Below, piece by piece: positions 40,052 through 49,656 of a DNA stretch of 62,965 nucleotides. The notes under the pieces were generated by a model. The model saw nothing but the letters and a program-made list of their open reading frames with translations, ran no database searches and had not been told where the DNA came from. The DNA comes from Alphaproteobacteria bacterium (GTDB lineage Bacteria > Pseudomonadota > Alphaproteobacteria > CAAHEQ01 > UBA3637). The stretch is from the NCBI GenBank assembly GCA_017412085.1, contig JAFPYS010000014.1, positions 1 through 62,965 of the forward strand. The letters are read 5' to 3'. The position numbers and the translations under genes are program-made. Each line of letters opens with the position of its first letter. The first letter of the stretch is position 1.

Positions 40052-41050
40052 ATGGTAAAAAAGATTTTACGAATTTTGGGTTTGTGTGTTATGGCTTGTG
40101 CCATTTTGGTATTTGCCATGCGTGGCATGATTGGTATTTCTTTTTTGATGGGAGATAAGAATTTTTATCCTCCAGCCGGTCGGATTGTATCCCCAGAGAC
40201 ATCGTCATTTAACTTTACAATTTTATCTGATACGGGGAGTCAAAACAAAACGCTGGAACGATTAATTTTGGATGCGCGATACCGAACAGAACCAGAGTTT
40301 ATGTTGCATTTGGGTGATTTAATTGTATATCGCAATATTGAACATCTGTACTGGATGTTGGATGAAGTGAATGATAAATTAGAAGGCATACCCATGTATT
40401 TTATTCCAGGAAATCATGACGTTAAAAAGAAAACGGGTGTGGACAAAACGATTTATTCGCGTGTGCTAGGTCCCCTGTATTATTGGTTTGGATATGGTAA
40501 TACGCTTTTTGTTGGACTTGATTCTTCGACAGAAGAGATTGATGACGCGCAGTGGGCTTTTTTTGAACAGGTGATGACGAAAATTCGGCCAAAGTTTAAA
40601 CATGTTGTTTTATTTACTCATGTGCCACCAGTGGTGCCGGAAGGAGATCATCCTCATACCTTAAAACCCGAACATGCGGCGAAAATGGCTAAGATGTTAA
40701 AAAAATACCCGGTTAGTGTTATTTTTTCGGGGCATTTGCATTATTATTCAGAACAAAACTTTAACGACATTCCTGTTTATACGGTGCCACCATCCGGACA
40801 ATATTTTGCTGGTCCAATTTGTAAATATGGTTATTTAAATGTCACGGTGGATAAAAAAGGAATCCATGTGGAAAATATTTACAGTGACGAAAAGAAAAGA
40901 TCTGAATTTTGGGAAATTTTATTTGTTGATTTGGTGATGACGGATAAGATCCGCTGGATTGCTGGGGGTGTTTTATTGGGTGGTTTTTTGATTTGGTTGT
41001 TTGGACAACGATGGTTTCGGATTCCTTTAACAAAACGAAAAAAGAATTGA
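40052..41050 (+). CDS. Membrane-anchored metallophosphoesterase
   Basis: 332 residues. An N-terminal helix (LGLCVMACAILVFAMRGMIG) and a C-terminal helix (WIAGGVLLGGFLIWLFG) place the catalytic domain between two membrane spans. Metal ligands appear in ILSDTG, HLGDLIVYR, GNHD, THVPP and FSGHLHYY; the first DxH is changed to DTG, as in some members. The substrate is unknown; a lipid or nucleotide phosphoester is possible given the neighbouring esterase. The start has no strong ribosome site. Confidence 0.88.
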   Translation: MVKKILRILGLCVMACAILVFAMRGMIGISFLMGDKNFYPPAGRIVSPETSSFNFTILSDTGSQNKTLERLILDARYRTEPEFMLHLGDLIVYRNIEHLYWMLDEVNDKLEGIPMYFIPGNHDVKKKTGVDKTIYSRVLGPLYYWFGYGNTLFVGLDSSTEEIDDAQWAFFEQVMTKIRPKFKHVVLFTHVPPVVPEGDHPHTLKPEHAAKMAKMLKKYPVSVIFSGHLHYYSEQNFNDIPVYTVPPSGQYFAGPICKYGYLNVTVDKKGIHVENIYSDEKKRSEFWEILFVDLVMTDKIRWIAGGVLLGGFLIWLFGQRWFRIPLTKRKKN

Positions 41051-41075
41051 CGCTGTTTGATGGATGTGTTATACT
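41047..41075 (+). promoter_or_regulatory. Promoter for fabG
   Basis: TTGACG (41047-41052), 17-bp spacer, TATACT (41070-41075), 25 bp before the fabG ATG. It overlaps the stop of the phosphoesterase gene. Confidence 0.65.
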
Positions 41076-41099
41076 TTCCTCATAACAAAAGGAGAAAAG

Positions 41100-41837
41100 A
41101 TGTTTGATTTAACAGGTAAAACGGCGTTGATTACAGGGGCAACGGGGGGTATTGGGCGTGCGATTGCCAAGACATTGCATGCACAAGGCGCTACAGTGGC
41201 TTTAACAGATATGAATTTGGATACATTGAAAGCATTCCAAGCTGAATTGGGGGATCGTGTTTTTGTGTATGAGGCCAATATCTCAGATGGTGAAGCGGCC
41301 AAAAAATTGGTAGAAGATGCCGAAAAAGACATGGGGAAAATTGATATTTTGGTTAACAATGCTGGGATCAATCGCGATACATTGGCAATGCGTATGTCGG
41401 ATGAGCAATGGGATTCAGTGTTGGCGGTGAATTTGACGGCCGGTTTTAAGTTGGCACGTGCGGCAATGGTGGGCATGATGAAGCGTCGGTTTGGACGAAT
41501 TATCTCGATGGCGTCGATTGTTGGTGTTATTGGGAATGCAGGACAGGCCAATTATGCGGCTAGTAAGGGCGGCCTGATCGCGATGAGTAAATCCATTGCC
41601 AATGAGTTGGCTGGACGCGGAGTTACCGCGAATTGTATTGCGCCAGGCTTTATTGAGACACCGATGACGGCAGGGTTGCCAGAAGAGGTAAAAAAAGCAA
41701 TGTTGGATCGCGTGCCGATGAAACGGATGGGGCAACCACAAGATATTGCTAATGTTGTAGCGTTTTTAGCATCAGAGGAGGCCAGTTATATTACGGGTCA
41801 AACGATCAATGTAAATGGGGGTATGTTGATGCTTTAA
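41100..41837 (+). CDS. fabG: 3-oxoacyl-ACP reductase
   Basis: The NADPH-dependent ketoreductase of fatty acid elongation. The start at 41100 follows AAAGGAG. The 245-residue protein has TGATGGIGRAIAK, NNAGINRD, the catalytic Ser-Tyr-Lys set in ISMASIVG and YAASKGG, and the C-terminal YITGQTINVNGGM. acpP and fabF follow, so the identity as FabG is safe by both sequence and context. Confidence 0.97.
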   Translation: MFDLTGKTALITGATGGIGRAIAKTLHAQGATVALTDMNLDTLKAFQAELGDRVFVYEANISDGEAAKKLVEDAEKDMGKIDILVNNAGINRDTLAMRMSDEQWDSVLAVNLTAGFKLARAAMVGMMKRRFGRIISMASIVGVIGNAGQANYAASKGGLIAMSKSIANELAGRGVTANCIAPGFIETPMTAGLPEEVKKAMLDRVPMKRMGQPQDIANVVAFLASEEASYITGQTINVNGGMLML

Positions 41838-41846
41838 AAAAAATAC

Positions 41847-41875
41847 TTGCATCGGAACTTTTTTTGTGCTAGTGT
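41847..41875 (+). promoter_or_regulatory. Possible promoter for acpP
   Basis: TTGCAT (41847-41852), 17-bp spacer, TAGTGT (41870-41875). The match to consensus is moderate; it would allow separate, higher expression of acyl carrier protein. Confidence 0.4.
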
Positions 41876-41927
41876 AAGTATGTTTTCGTCCGAATGTGGA
41901 CTGATTAATTAAACAAAAGGAAAGAAA

Positions 41928-42170
41928 ATGACAGAAAATACAATTGCTGAACGCGTGAAAAAAATTATTGTGGATCACTTGGGCGTTGATGTGGCCAAAG
42001 TGCAAGACAATGCCAGCTTCATTGATGATCTGGGCGCTGATAGCTTGGATACAGTGGAATTAGTCATGGCTTTTGAAGAAGAATTTGGCTGTTCCATTCC
42101 AGATGATGCGGCGGAAAAGATTCGCACGGTCAAAGATGCTATTGACTTCATTGAAAAACAACAGGCCTAA
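41928..42170 (+). CDS. acpP: Acyl carrier protein
   Basis: An 80-residue acidic protein that carries growing acyl chains. The phosphopantetheine serine is Ser39 in [14 protein letters not shown], and the remaining helices ([28 protein letters not shown]) are standard. The start follows AAAGGAAAG. It lies between fabG and fabF. Confidence 0.98.
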   Translation: MTENTIAERVKKIIVDHLGVDVAKVQDNASFIDDLGADSLDTVELVMAFEEEFGCSIPDDAAEKIRTVKDAIDFIEKQQA

Positions 42171-42195
42171 TTTAAGGACTGTTTTTTAGTTTTAT

Positions 42196-42243
42196 AAAGA
42201 CGTTTTAAGATTGTGCTTGTTGGCTGACCTTGAAGCGTCTTTT
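42196..42243 (+). promoter_or_regulatory. Hairpin between acpP and fabF, possible attenuator
   Basis: AAAGACG (42196-42202) pairs with CGTCTTT (42236-42242) across a 33-bp loop; inner bases TTTTAAG and CTTGAAG could extend the stem imperfectly. It lies just before the fabF ribosome site. It may lower read-through from acpP into fabF, but the long loop makes this uncertain. Confidence 0.35.
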
Positions 42244-42261
42244 CTAAATAAAGGATGGATT

Positions 42262-43506
42262 ATGCGACGTGTTGTTGTGACGGGTTTGGGGGTTGTTTCT
42301 CCACTGGGTAGCGGGGTAAAGGCTAACTGGGAGGCTCTTTCTAATGGGCGTTCGGGAATTCGCACAATTGCAAAATTTGATTCGACAACAATTCCTGTCC
42401 ATATTGACGGTGAAATTCCAGAAGGGACAGAGCCAGGGCAATTGGATTTGAATCGCGTGGCTAGTCCAAAAGAACAGAGACATTTTGATCGGGTTACGTT
42501 GCTAGGATTGGCGGCCGCTGATCAAGCGATGGCGGATTGTGGCTATAAACCTGAGACAGAGAAAGAAAAGGCAAGATTTGGCGTTGTTTTTGGCTCAGGT
42601 CAAGGTGGTGCAGAAAGTTTTAGAACAGGGTGTCATACGGCCCTGGCACATGGTGCGATGAAGATCTCTCCATTTTTTATTCCGTCTATTTTAATCAATC
42701 AAACATCGGGAATGATTTCAATCCGTTATGGATTGGGGGGGCCGAATCAAGCATGTTCGACGGCCTGCGCGACAGGTAATCATGCAATTGGAGATGCCAT
42801 GCGTTTGATCAAGGAAGGTTATGCTGATATGATGTTGGCGGGCAGCTCGGAAGCGGCGTTATTGTTAGAATGCTTGGCAGGTTTTGCTCAATTGCGAGCC
42901 CTTTCTACACACAATGATGAGCCAGAAAAAGCTTCTCGGCCGTGGGATAAGGCTAGAGACGGTTTTGTGATGTCAGAAGGTGCGGGCGCATTGATTTTGG
43001 AAGAATATGAGCATGCGAAAGCTCGTGGGGCGAAGATTTATGGTGAGGTAGTTGGTTATGGGTTATCGGGCGATGCCCATCACATTACTGCACCAGGAGG
43101 AACTGGGGCAGAACGTGCCATTCGTATGGCGTTAGATCGTGCCCAGATGAACCCGGAAGAAATTGATTACATTAATGCGCATGGAACGTCCACGCCGGCG
43201 GGTGACCTCACAGAATTTTTGGCTGTCAAGCAAGTATTTGGGCAAGGAAATACGGCCATGTCTTCTACAAAGTCTATGACAGGGCACATGTTAGGTGCCG
43301 CTGGGTCAGTAGAGGCTGTATATAGCTTACTTGCTTTACAAAATAATGTGATGCCACCGACATTGAATTTAGATAATCCAGAAGAGGAAACAAAAGGCTT
43401 TAATTTGGTGCCGCATACGGCCCAAGAAAAAAATTTACGGACGGTGCTTTCCAATTCATTCGGATTTGGGGGAACGAACGCGTGTTTAATTTTTAAGAAA
43501 GTATAA
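42262..43506 (+). CDS. fabF: 3-oxoacyl-ACP synthase II
   Basis: The condensing enzyme of fatty acid elongation. The start at 42262 follows AAAGGATG; the product is 414 residues. Catalytic Cys is in ACSTACATGNHAIG, and the two His are in YINAHGTSTPAGD and KSMTGHMLGAAG. The C-terminus SNSFGFGGTNACLIFKKV is typical. mltG starts 1 bp after its stop. Confidence 0.97.
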   Translation: MRRVVVTGLGVVSPLGSGVKANWEALSNGRSGIRTIAKFDSTTIPVHIDGEIPEGTEPGQLDLNRVASPKEQRHFDRVTLLGLAAADQAMADCGYKPETEKEKARFGVVFGSGQGGAESFRTGCHTALAHGAMKISPFFIPSILINQTSGMISIRYGLGGPNQACSTACATGNHAIGDAMRLIKEGYADMMLAGSSEAALLLECLAGFAQLRALSTHNDEPEKASRPWDKARDGFVMSEGAGALILEEYEHAKARGAKIYGEVVGYGLSGDAHHITAPGGTGAERAIRMALDRAQMNPEEIDYINAHGTSTPAGDLTEFLAVKQVFGQGNTAMSSTKSMTGHMLGAAGSVEAVYSLLALQNNVMPPTLNLDNPEEETKGFNLVPHTAQEKNLRTVLSNSFGFGGTNACLIFKKV

Positions 43507-43507
43507 A

Positions 43508-44524
43508 ATGCGTCATCGTGTTTTTGTTTATTTTTTAATTTTATTTTTAATCGTTGGTGTGATGGGGGGCAGTGTATTGTCCACCTATCGGCAGTTTGTG
43601 GAGGAAGGACCTCTTGAAGAGCAAACAGAGATTGTGATTGAAGCAGGACGTAGTTTGCGTAAAATTGCAAAACAATTATATCGTGCGGGAATTATAGCAA
43701 GTCCATCTGTTTTTGAAATTGGTGCCAGGGCCAGCGGTTCTTCTATGACAATTAAAGCTGGTGAATACTCCATTCCTAAACGGGCGAGTGCGAAAACTGT
43801 TTTGTCCATTTTAACAAGTGGCAATACCTATATCCGGCGTCTAGTGATACCAGAGGGGTTGACATCTCACCAAATTGTGAAATTGATGGATGGTAAATAT
43901 GGATTGATGGGATTCGTGGACAAGGAACCCAAAAATGGATCGTTAATGCCAGATACGTATTACTATTCTTATGGAGACACAAAAATGGATTTGTTGCGGC
44001 GGATGCAAAATGGAATGCAACGTGCGATCGAGGAATTGTGGGCTGGGCGCGATAAAAATTTGTCTTTTAAAACGCCTCAAGAGGCGGTTGTTATGGCCTC
44101 CATGGTGGAAAAGGAAACGGCAAGAGATGCTGAGCGCGGACACATTGCTTCCGTGTTTCATAATCGTTTAAAAAAGGGAATGAAATTGCAATCAGATCCA
44201 ACGGTTATTTTTGCTTTAACGGGTGGTGTTGAAGAATTGAAACGTAATTTAACATATCGAGATTTACGAACGGAAAGTGGTTATAATACTTATGTTGTAC
44301 CAGGGCTACCAATTGGGCCCATCAGCAACCCGGGGTATGCTGCCTTAAGGGCGGTGTTACATCCGGATAATACAGATGATTTGTATTTTGTTGCGGATGG
44401 TCATGGGGGACATGTTTTTTCAAAGACTTATGCTGACCACGAACGAAAAGTAGCACAGTACCGTGAAGTTTTGAAGGCTCAGAAAAAAACAAAGACAGAA
44501 GAACCTGAAATAAAAAATCAATAA
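43508..44524 (+). CDS. mltG: Endolytic murein transglycosylase MltG
   Basis: Cuts nascent glycan strands in the periplasm and so limits peptidoglycan chain length. 338 residues: N-terminal membrane helix (VYFLILFLIVGVMGGSVLS), a LysM-like domain, then the YceG core. The catalytic Glu lies in ASMVEKETARDAERGHIASV, and NRLKKGMKLQSDPTVIFAL and PGLPIGPISNPGYAALRAVL are conserved. The fabF-mltG order is widespread in Proteobacteria. Confidence 0.97.
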   Translation: MRHRVFVYFLILFLIVGVMGGSVLSTYRQFVEEGPLEEQTEIVIEAGRSLRKIAKQLYRAGIIASPSVFEIGARASGSSMTIKAGEYSIPKRASAKTVLSILTSGNTYIRRLVIPEGLTSHQIVKLMDGKYGLMGFVDKEPKNGSLMPDTYYYSYGDTKMDLLRRMQNGMQRAIEELWAGRDKNLSFKTPQEAVVMASMVEKETARDAERGHIASVFHNRLKKGMKLQSDPTVIFALTGGVEELKRNLTYRDLRTESGYNTYVVPGLPIGPISNPGYAALRAVLHPDNTDDLYFVADGHGGHVFSKTYADHERKVAQYREVLKAQKKTKTEEPEIKNQ

Positions 44525-44577
44525 ACAGTTGCAATTTGGGTTAAAATTGTGTATCTTCAGTACATGGGGGAAAAAAG

Positions 44578-47043
44578 ATGACACGATCAGTACAAAAAAA
44601 AGAGAAAGTAATTACTGCAAAAGAATTGCAAGATCGTATTGAGTGGCACATTAAATATTCATTATCAAAACGTGTGTGTGAAGCCCATAAAAGTCACTTA
44701 TTGGCGGCGTTATCTATGGCTGTTCGCGATTTTTGTATTGATCAAATGTTTGAAACAGCGGCCCGTCATAAGAAAAAGGCCAAAAAAAGGATGTATTATT
44801 TGTCCATGGAATATTTGTTGGGACGCTTGCTATCCAACAATTTAATTAATTTTAAAATCATGGATCTGTTGAAAGATATTCATTTGGATAATCCTATTCC
44901 ATTGGAAAGCTTGTTGGATGAGGAGTGTGATCCGGCGCTTGGTAATGGTGGGCTTGGACGCTTAGCAGCTTGTATTTTAGATTCTGTAGCGACAAAGGGA
45001 TATGCGGCCTATGGATATGGAATCAATTATCAGTTTGGTTTATTTAAACAATATTTTGAAAACGGATATCAAAAAGAGCGGGCAGATTCTTGGTTAGATA
45101 CGCAATCACCATGGCAAATTGAACGCGCAGACAGGATTTGTTTGGTAAAATTAAAAGGGCGAATTGTCTATGAGGATAAGGATGGTGTCAGATTACCGCG
45201 TTGGGTTGATACAAGCCAGATCATGGGTGTTCCTTTTGATATGCCTATTGTTGGGTATGGTGGGAAGACGGTGAATTACCTGCGTTTGTATGCGGCAAAA
45301 TCCAGCCATACATTGGATATTGAGTTATTTAATAAGGGTGGTTATGTACCGGCTGTTGAAGAAAATATCAAAGTCGAAACAATTTCTAAGGTGCTGTATC
45401 CATCGGATGAAGTTGCTGAGGGTAAAGAATTGCGGCTCATTCAACAATATTTCTTTGTGTCTTGTGTGTTGCAGGATATTTTGCGGCGCTTTAGTGAAGA
45501 AAAAGTGCCTTTGGAGGAGTTGCCGAACAAAGTTGTTTTACAATTGAATGATACTCATCCAAGCTTGGCAATCGTAGAATTGATGCGTATTTTGTTGGAT
45601 GTGTATCAATTAGATTGGGACAAAGCCTTTGATATTACGTCTCGCTGTATGGCGTATACTAACCATACATTGCTGCCAGAAGCTTTGGAAAAATGGCCTG
45701 TTGCTTTGTTTGAAAAATATTTGCCCCGCCACTTGTTGATTATTTATGAAATCAATGAATGGTTGATGCGGCAGGTGCGGGATAAATATCCCGGCGATGA
45801 TGGTAAATTGTCTCGGATGAGTTTGATTGAAGAAGGGATGGAAAAACAGGTTCGGATGGCGAATTTGGCGGTTGTAGGTTCTTTTTCCGTTAATGGTGTG
45901 GCGAAGATTCATACTGAACTTTTGAAGCATAATTTAATGCCAGATTTTTATGAAATGTGGCCCAAGAAATTTAATAACAAAACAAACGGAGTAACGCCAC
46001 GGCGTTGGCTGTTGTTGGCGGACCCAGAATTATCTTCATTTATTACAAAACATATTGGAGATAAATGGATTACGCACCTAGAAGAATTGAGAAAATTGGA
46101 AAAATTTGCAAACGATGATAAAGTATTAAAAGAAATTAATGCAATTCAATTAAGGGAAAAGGAGAGATTAGCTCAATACATTTCAGATGTTATAGGGCTA
46201 AAGGTCAATCCCCACGCATTGTTTGATTGTCAAGTGAAACGAATTCACGAGTATAAGAGACAGCTTTTAAACGTTTTGCATATTATGCATCAATACTTTT
46301 CTATTGTTGAAGATGGTTGTAAATTGCCGTGTCCGCGTGTTTATATTTTTTCAGGAAAAGCCGCACCAGGGTACAAATTTGCAAAGTTGATCATTAAGTT
46401 AATTAACAATGTGGCCAAAGTTATAAATTCGGATAAACGTGTGAAGGATCAAATCAAAGTTGTTTATATTCCGGATTACAAAGTTTCTATTGCCGAGTTA
46501 GTAATGCCCGCCGCAGATGTCAGTGAGCAAATTTCGACAGCGGGATTTGAGGCCTCTGGAACGGGGAATATGAAATTAACGATGAATGGGGCTTTGACTG
46601 TCGGAACATTAGATGGGGCAAATGTGGAAATTTTAGATGCTGTTGGTCGCGAGAACTTCTATCTGTTTGGATTAACGTCTGAAGAGGTGCAAGAACGCCA
46701 TCAAAATAATTCTCATTATCCATGGGATTTTTATAACAATGATCCACGGATAAAACGTGTGATGGACAGTCTGACAGATGGTACATGGACGCCGGATGAG
46801 GATAAAAATTTATTCATGGATATTTTTCAAAATATCATGTTCAGAGATTATTATTTGATATTGGCTGATTTTGCATCTTATGTATCTATTCAGGAAACCA
46901 TTGGTCGTGATTTTAATAATCGTCGAAGTTGGGCACATAAATCATTGTTGAATACAGCTCGTTCTGGGTATTTCTCTATAGATAGAACCGTTGAAGATTA
47001 TGCCCGCGACATTTGGCATATGAAACCAACAATCGGAGAATAA
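44578..47043 (+). CDS. glgP: Glycogen/maltodextrin phosphorylase
   Basis: Releases glucose 1-phosphate from alpha-1,4-glucans using PLP. 821 residues, the usual size. The N-terminal regions contain ALGNGGLGRLAACILDSVAT and YGINYQFGLFKQ. The PLP-lysine segment is TAGFEASGTGNMKLTMNGAL followed by TVGTLDGANVEI. No glycogen synthesis gene (glgA, glgB, glgC) is adjacent. trmB starts 1 bp after its stop. Glycogen and maltodextrin enzymes cannot be told apart here. Confidence 0.96.
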   Translation: MTRSVQKKEKVITAKELQDRIEWHIKYSLSKRVCEAHKSHLLAALSMAVRDFCIDQMFETAARHKKKAKKRMYYLSMEYLLGRLLSNNLINFKIMDLLKDIHLDNPIPLESLLDEECDPALGNGGLGRLAACILDSVATKGYAAYGYGINYQFGLFKQYFENGYQKERADSWLDTQSPWQIERADRICLVKLKGRIVYEDKDGVRLPRWVDTSQIMGVPFDMPIVGYGGKTVNYLRLYAAKSSHTLDIELFNKGGYVPAVEENIKVETISKVLYPSDEVAEGKELRLIQQYFFVSCVLQDILRRFSEEKVPLEELPNKVVLQLNDTHPSLAIVELMRILLDVYQLDWDKAFDITSRCMAYTNHTLLPEALEKWPVALFEKYLPRHLLIIYEINEWLMRQVRDKYPGDDGKLSRMSLIEEGMEKQVRMANLAVVGSFSVNGVAKIHTELLKHNLMPDFYEMWPKKFNNKTNGVTPRRWLLLADPELSSFITKHIGDKWITHLEELRKLEKFANDDKVLKEINAIQLREKERLAQYISDVIGLKVNPHALFDCQVKRIHEYKRQLLNVLHIMHQYFSIVEDGCKLPCPRVYIFSGKAAPGYKFAKLIIKLINNVAKVINSDKRVKDQIKVVYIPDYKVSIAELVMPAADVSEQISTAGFEASGTGNMKLTMNGALTVGTLDGANVEILDAVGRENFYLFGLTSEEVQERHQNNSHYPWDFYNNDPRIKRVMDSLTDGTWTPDEDKNLFMDIFQNIMFRDYYLILADFASYVSIQETIGRDFNNRRSWAHKSLLNTARSGYFSIDRTVEDYARDIWHMKPTIGE

Positions 47044-47044
47044 T

Positions 47045-47761
47045 ATGGACACAATGCTGAGGTTTTTCGGTCGCAGAAAAGGCAAGACAATTGGCGCTTC
47101 ACGGGAACGTTTGATGCAAGAATTGTTACCCAAAATCCAACTTAAATTGCCGTCCAAAGGCAAAATAAAAATGAACAAGCTGTTTCCGATTGACACCAAA
47201 GAAATGTGGTTAGAGATTGGTTTTGGTGGCGGGGAGCATATGGCAGAGCTTGCTAAAATGTATCCCAATGTTGGGTTTATTGGGGCGGAACCATTCTTGA
47301 ATGGTGTTTCTTCTTTATTGGCACATTTAAATGGATCCCATCGTTTTCCGAAGGACGAGACGGGTTTGGAAGCAGGTCGCGTGGATAATGTGCGGGTTTG
47401 GCCGGATGATGTTCGTTTGGTGTTTCCACATTTGTCGGATGGTTGTTTTGAGCGTATTTTTGTTCTCTATCCTGATCCTTGGCCAAAGGCCAGACATGCA
47501 GAGCGGCGTTTTATTAATCAAAACAACTTGCCTGAACTTTATCGATTGCTTAGTCCAACAGGGTGCTTGTATGTGGCAACTGATGTTGTTGGATACGCGG
47601 AGTGGGTAAAGGAACAGATGAAGATTTTTAAGAAGTTTTCTTTAAAAAATAAAGACTTGATCCAGGCGCCACAAGATTGGGTTCCAACGCGTTATGAACA
47701 AAAGGGAATTCAGGCTGGTCGACAACCAATTTATTTTGTTTTTTTCAAAAAAAGTGCTTGA
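47045..47761 (+). CDS. trmB: tRNA (guanine-N7-)-methyltransferase
   Basis: Makes m7G46 in tRNA. 238 residues with an N-terminal basic extension (RRKGKTIGASRERLMQ), SAM motif WLEIGFGGGEHMAELA, GAEPFLNGVSSLL, the signature FVLYPDPWPKARHAERRFI and the C-terminal TRYEQKGIQAGRQPIYF. All family motifs are kept. It is translated directly after glgP. Confidence 0.97.
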   Translation: MDTMLRFFGRRKGKTIGASRERLMQELLPKIQLKLPSKGKIKMNKLFPIDTKEMWLEIGFGGGEHMAELAKMYPNVGFIGAEPFLNGVSSLLAHLNGSHRFPKDETGLEAGRVDNVRVWPDDVRLVFPHLSDGCFERIFVLYPDPWPKARHAERRFINQNNLPELYRLLSPTGCLYVATDVVGYAEWVKEQMKIFKKFSLKNKDLIQAPQDWVPTRYEQKGIQAGRQPIYFVFFKKSA

Positions 47762-47828
47762 CGGAAAGAAAAAAACTGGTTAAGCTGAAATTACAGGGTT
47801 TTGATAAACTAAAACATGGGAGAAAAAT

Positions 47829-48134
47829 ATGAATTATAAGACAGTCAATATAAAAGATGGTGTTGAGGTTCAATTGAGTGGTTCTTTTACGTTCCGTGAT
47901 CACGATACATTTTTTGAAGTGGTGTCTATGATTAAAACAGGGTATAATAAAAAAATGGTTTTCAACTTTTCTGATTGTGATTTTTTGGATTCTGCCGCCT
48001 TAGGAATGTTGGTTATTGCACACGATGAAGCCGCGGCAAAAGAAGTGGCGTTGACAATCAAGGGCGCAAAGGGAAAAGTGAAAGATGTGTTGTATGCGGC
48101 ACGTTTTGATACGTTATATGATTTTGAGGATTAG
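47829..48134 (+). CDS. STAS-domain protein (anti-sigma factor antagonist-like)
   Basis: A 101-residue single STAS domain. The phosphorylatable serine motif is DFLDSAALGMLVIA, with Ser55 at the position phosphorylated in SpoIIAA/RsbV. The rest (EVQLSGSFTFRDHDTFFEVV and VALTIKGAKGKVKDVLYAA) matches the fold. In Alphaproteobacteria such proteins take part in partner-switching or stress signalling. No kinase or phosphatase gene is nearby, so the pathway is unknown. The start follows GGGAGAAA. Confidence 0.92.
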   Translation: MNYKTVNIKDGVEVQLSGSFTFRDHDTFFEVVSMIKTGYNKKMVFNFSDCDFLDSAALGMLVIAHDEAAAKEVALTIKGAKGKVKDVLYAARFDTLYDFED

Positions 48135-48150
48135 TTTTTAAGGAGTGAGT

Positions 48151-48864
48151 ATGACCTATAAATTGCCGACGAAGGAACAGCTACAGGCTGTTGATTTATC
48201 TTGGAAGCGTTATTTATTTCCCGCCATTCATAAAGAAGGTGTGAAGATTTTAGTTTGTATGGTGATATTCTTTTGGGTTTTGGCTTTATTGTGGAGCGGG
48301 GTGTGGTTTATTGGAATCCCTGTGCTTGTTTTTTCCTATTACTTTTTCCGCAACCCGGATCGGTATACACCAGAAGGTGACAACCTGATTATTTCGCCGG
48401 CCGATGGTATTGTAAGTAACATTAAGGAGATGGTGCCACCGAAGGCTTTGGGTTTGGGAAATGAAAAGTTGATCCGTATCAGTATTTTTATGAGTGTTTT
48501 TTCTGTGCATGTTAATCGTGCGCCGGTGACAGGTGAGGTTACCCACTTGGAATATGTTCCTGGAAAGTTGGTATCTGTGGCGGACAAAGACAGTGAGGAT
48601 AATGAACGTCAGTTGATTGGAATGAAAACAAAAAATGGTGAAAAAATTGGTTTTGTTCAGATTGCCGGTCTGATTGCTCGTCGTATTTATTGCCCATTGA
48701 AAATTGGAGACAAATTGAAGGCCGGAGAAGTTTTTGGGATGATTCGTTTTGGATCTCGTTTGGATGTGTTTTTGCCCAAAGGCGTTGTTCCTAAAATTTT
48801 ATTGGGACAAGTGGCTGTTGCAGGTGAAACGATTTTAGCAGAATTGAAGGAAAAACGTAAATGA
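48151..48864 (+). CDS. psd: Phosphatidylserine decarboxylase
   Basis: Converts phosphatidylserine to phosphatidylethanolamine at the inner membrane. The ATG at 48151 sits 5 bp after AAGGAG; a GTG six bases earlier is in frame. The 237-residue protein is the short PSD type: two membrane-touching helices (ILVCMVIFFWVLALLWSGVW), the Asp of SPADG (85), the His of FSVHVNR (120) and the cleavage site FGS (Ser202), where self-cleavage makes the pyruvoyl group. pssA overlaps its stop by 4 bp. Confidence 0.95.
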   Translation: MTYKLPTKEQLQAVDLSWKRYLFPAIHKEGVKILVCMVIFFWVLALLWSGVWFIGIPVLVFSYYFFRNPDRYTPEGDNLIISPADGIVSNIKEMVPPKALGLGNEKLIRISIFMSVFSVHVNRAPVTGEVTHLEYVPGKLVSVADKDSEDNERQLIGMKTKNGEKIGFVQIAGLIARRIYCPLKIGDKLKAGEVFGMIRFGSRLDVFLPKGVVPKILLGQVAVAGETILAELKEKRK

Positions 48865-49637
48865 CAGAAACAATTAAACCTTTATTTCCGAATGCAGTGA
48901 CAATGATGGCGCTGGCCTTTGGTGTATCGTCTATCAATATGGCTTTGTGGGGAAATTGGCAGATGGCTGTTATGTTTATATTTTTTGCCGGTTTCTTTGA
49001 TTTTATGGATGGCAAAGTTGCTCGGATATTGGGTGTATCCAGTCGTTTTGGCGCAGAGTTGGATTCTTTATCTGATTTTGTTAGCTTTGGTGTTGCGCCT
49101 GGTTTTTTGATGTACAATTGGACAATGAACAGCGCAATGCGTGCGGAGGCGTTAAGAGATATTGCTTATCGGCCGGATGCCGTTGGTGTTTACTGGGCTG
49201 TTGTGTTGTTTTTGGCTGTGTGTTGTGCCTCTCGTTTAGCTCGTTTTAACAGTATGTTGGATGAAAAGCAACCGAAATATTGGGAACATTTTTTCATGGG
49301 AGTGCCTGCGCCAGCTGGAGCGGGATTGGCCCTGTATCCTTTAATTTTATGGTTAGCGTTTAGGGGAGAAATTGATTTCTTTCGTTGCCCATTGTTTGCC
49401 GGTTTCTTTGTTATTTTTGCGGGGGTAATGATGGCTAGTCGCGTGCCTACAATTTGTTTAAAACACCTACATTTAAACAAAACGGTACGTTCTATTGTTG
49501 GATTTGTGTTCTTGGCGTTTATTGCGGGTCTTGTAGCTTCGCCATGGATGACTTTAAGTTTGTTGGGCGTAACATATATTCTTTCTATTCCAGTGTCTAT
49601 TTATGTGTTTTTAATGTTTAAACGGCAAGCCAGATGA
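48861..49637 (+). CDS. pssA: Phosphatidylserine synthase
   Basis: CDP-diacylglycerol-serine O-phosphatidyltransferase, the step before Psd. 258 residues, about eight membrane helices. The CDP-alcohol phosphotransferase motif is complete: DFMDGKVARILGVSSRFGAE followed by LDSLSDFVSFG, with the three Asp and the Gly of D-G-x2-A-R-x8-G-x3-D-x3-D. The psd-pssA operon is typical for Proteobacteria that use phosphatidylethanolamine. Confidence 0.96.
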   Translation: MTETIKPLFPNAVTMMALAFGVSSINMALWGNWQMAVMFIFFAGFFDFMDGKVARILGVSSRFGAELDSLSDFVSFGVAPGFLMYNWTMNSAMRAEALRDIAYRPDAVGVYWAVVLFLAVCCASRLARFNSMLDEKQPKYWEHFFMGVPAPAGAGLALYPLILWLAFRGEIDFFRCPLFAGFFVIFAGVMMASRVPTICLKHLHLNKTVRSIVGFVFLAFIAGLVASPWMTLSLLGVTYILSIPVSIYVFLMFKRQAR

Positions 49638-49656
49638 TTTGTGATAGGGGGAGAAC

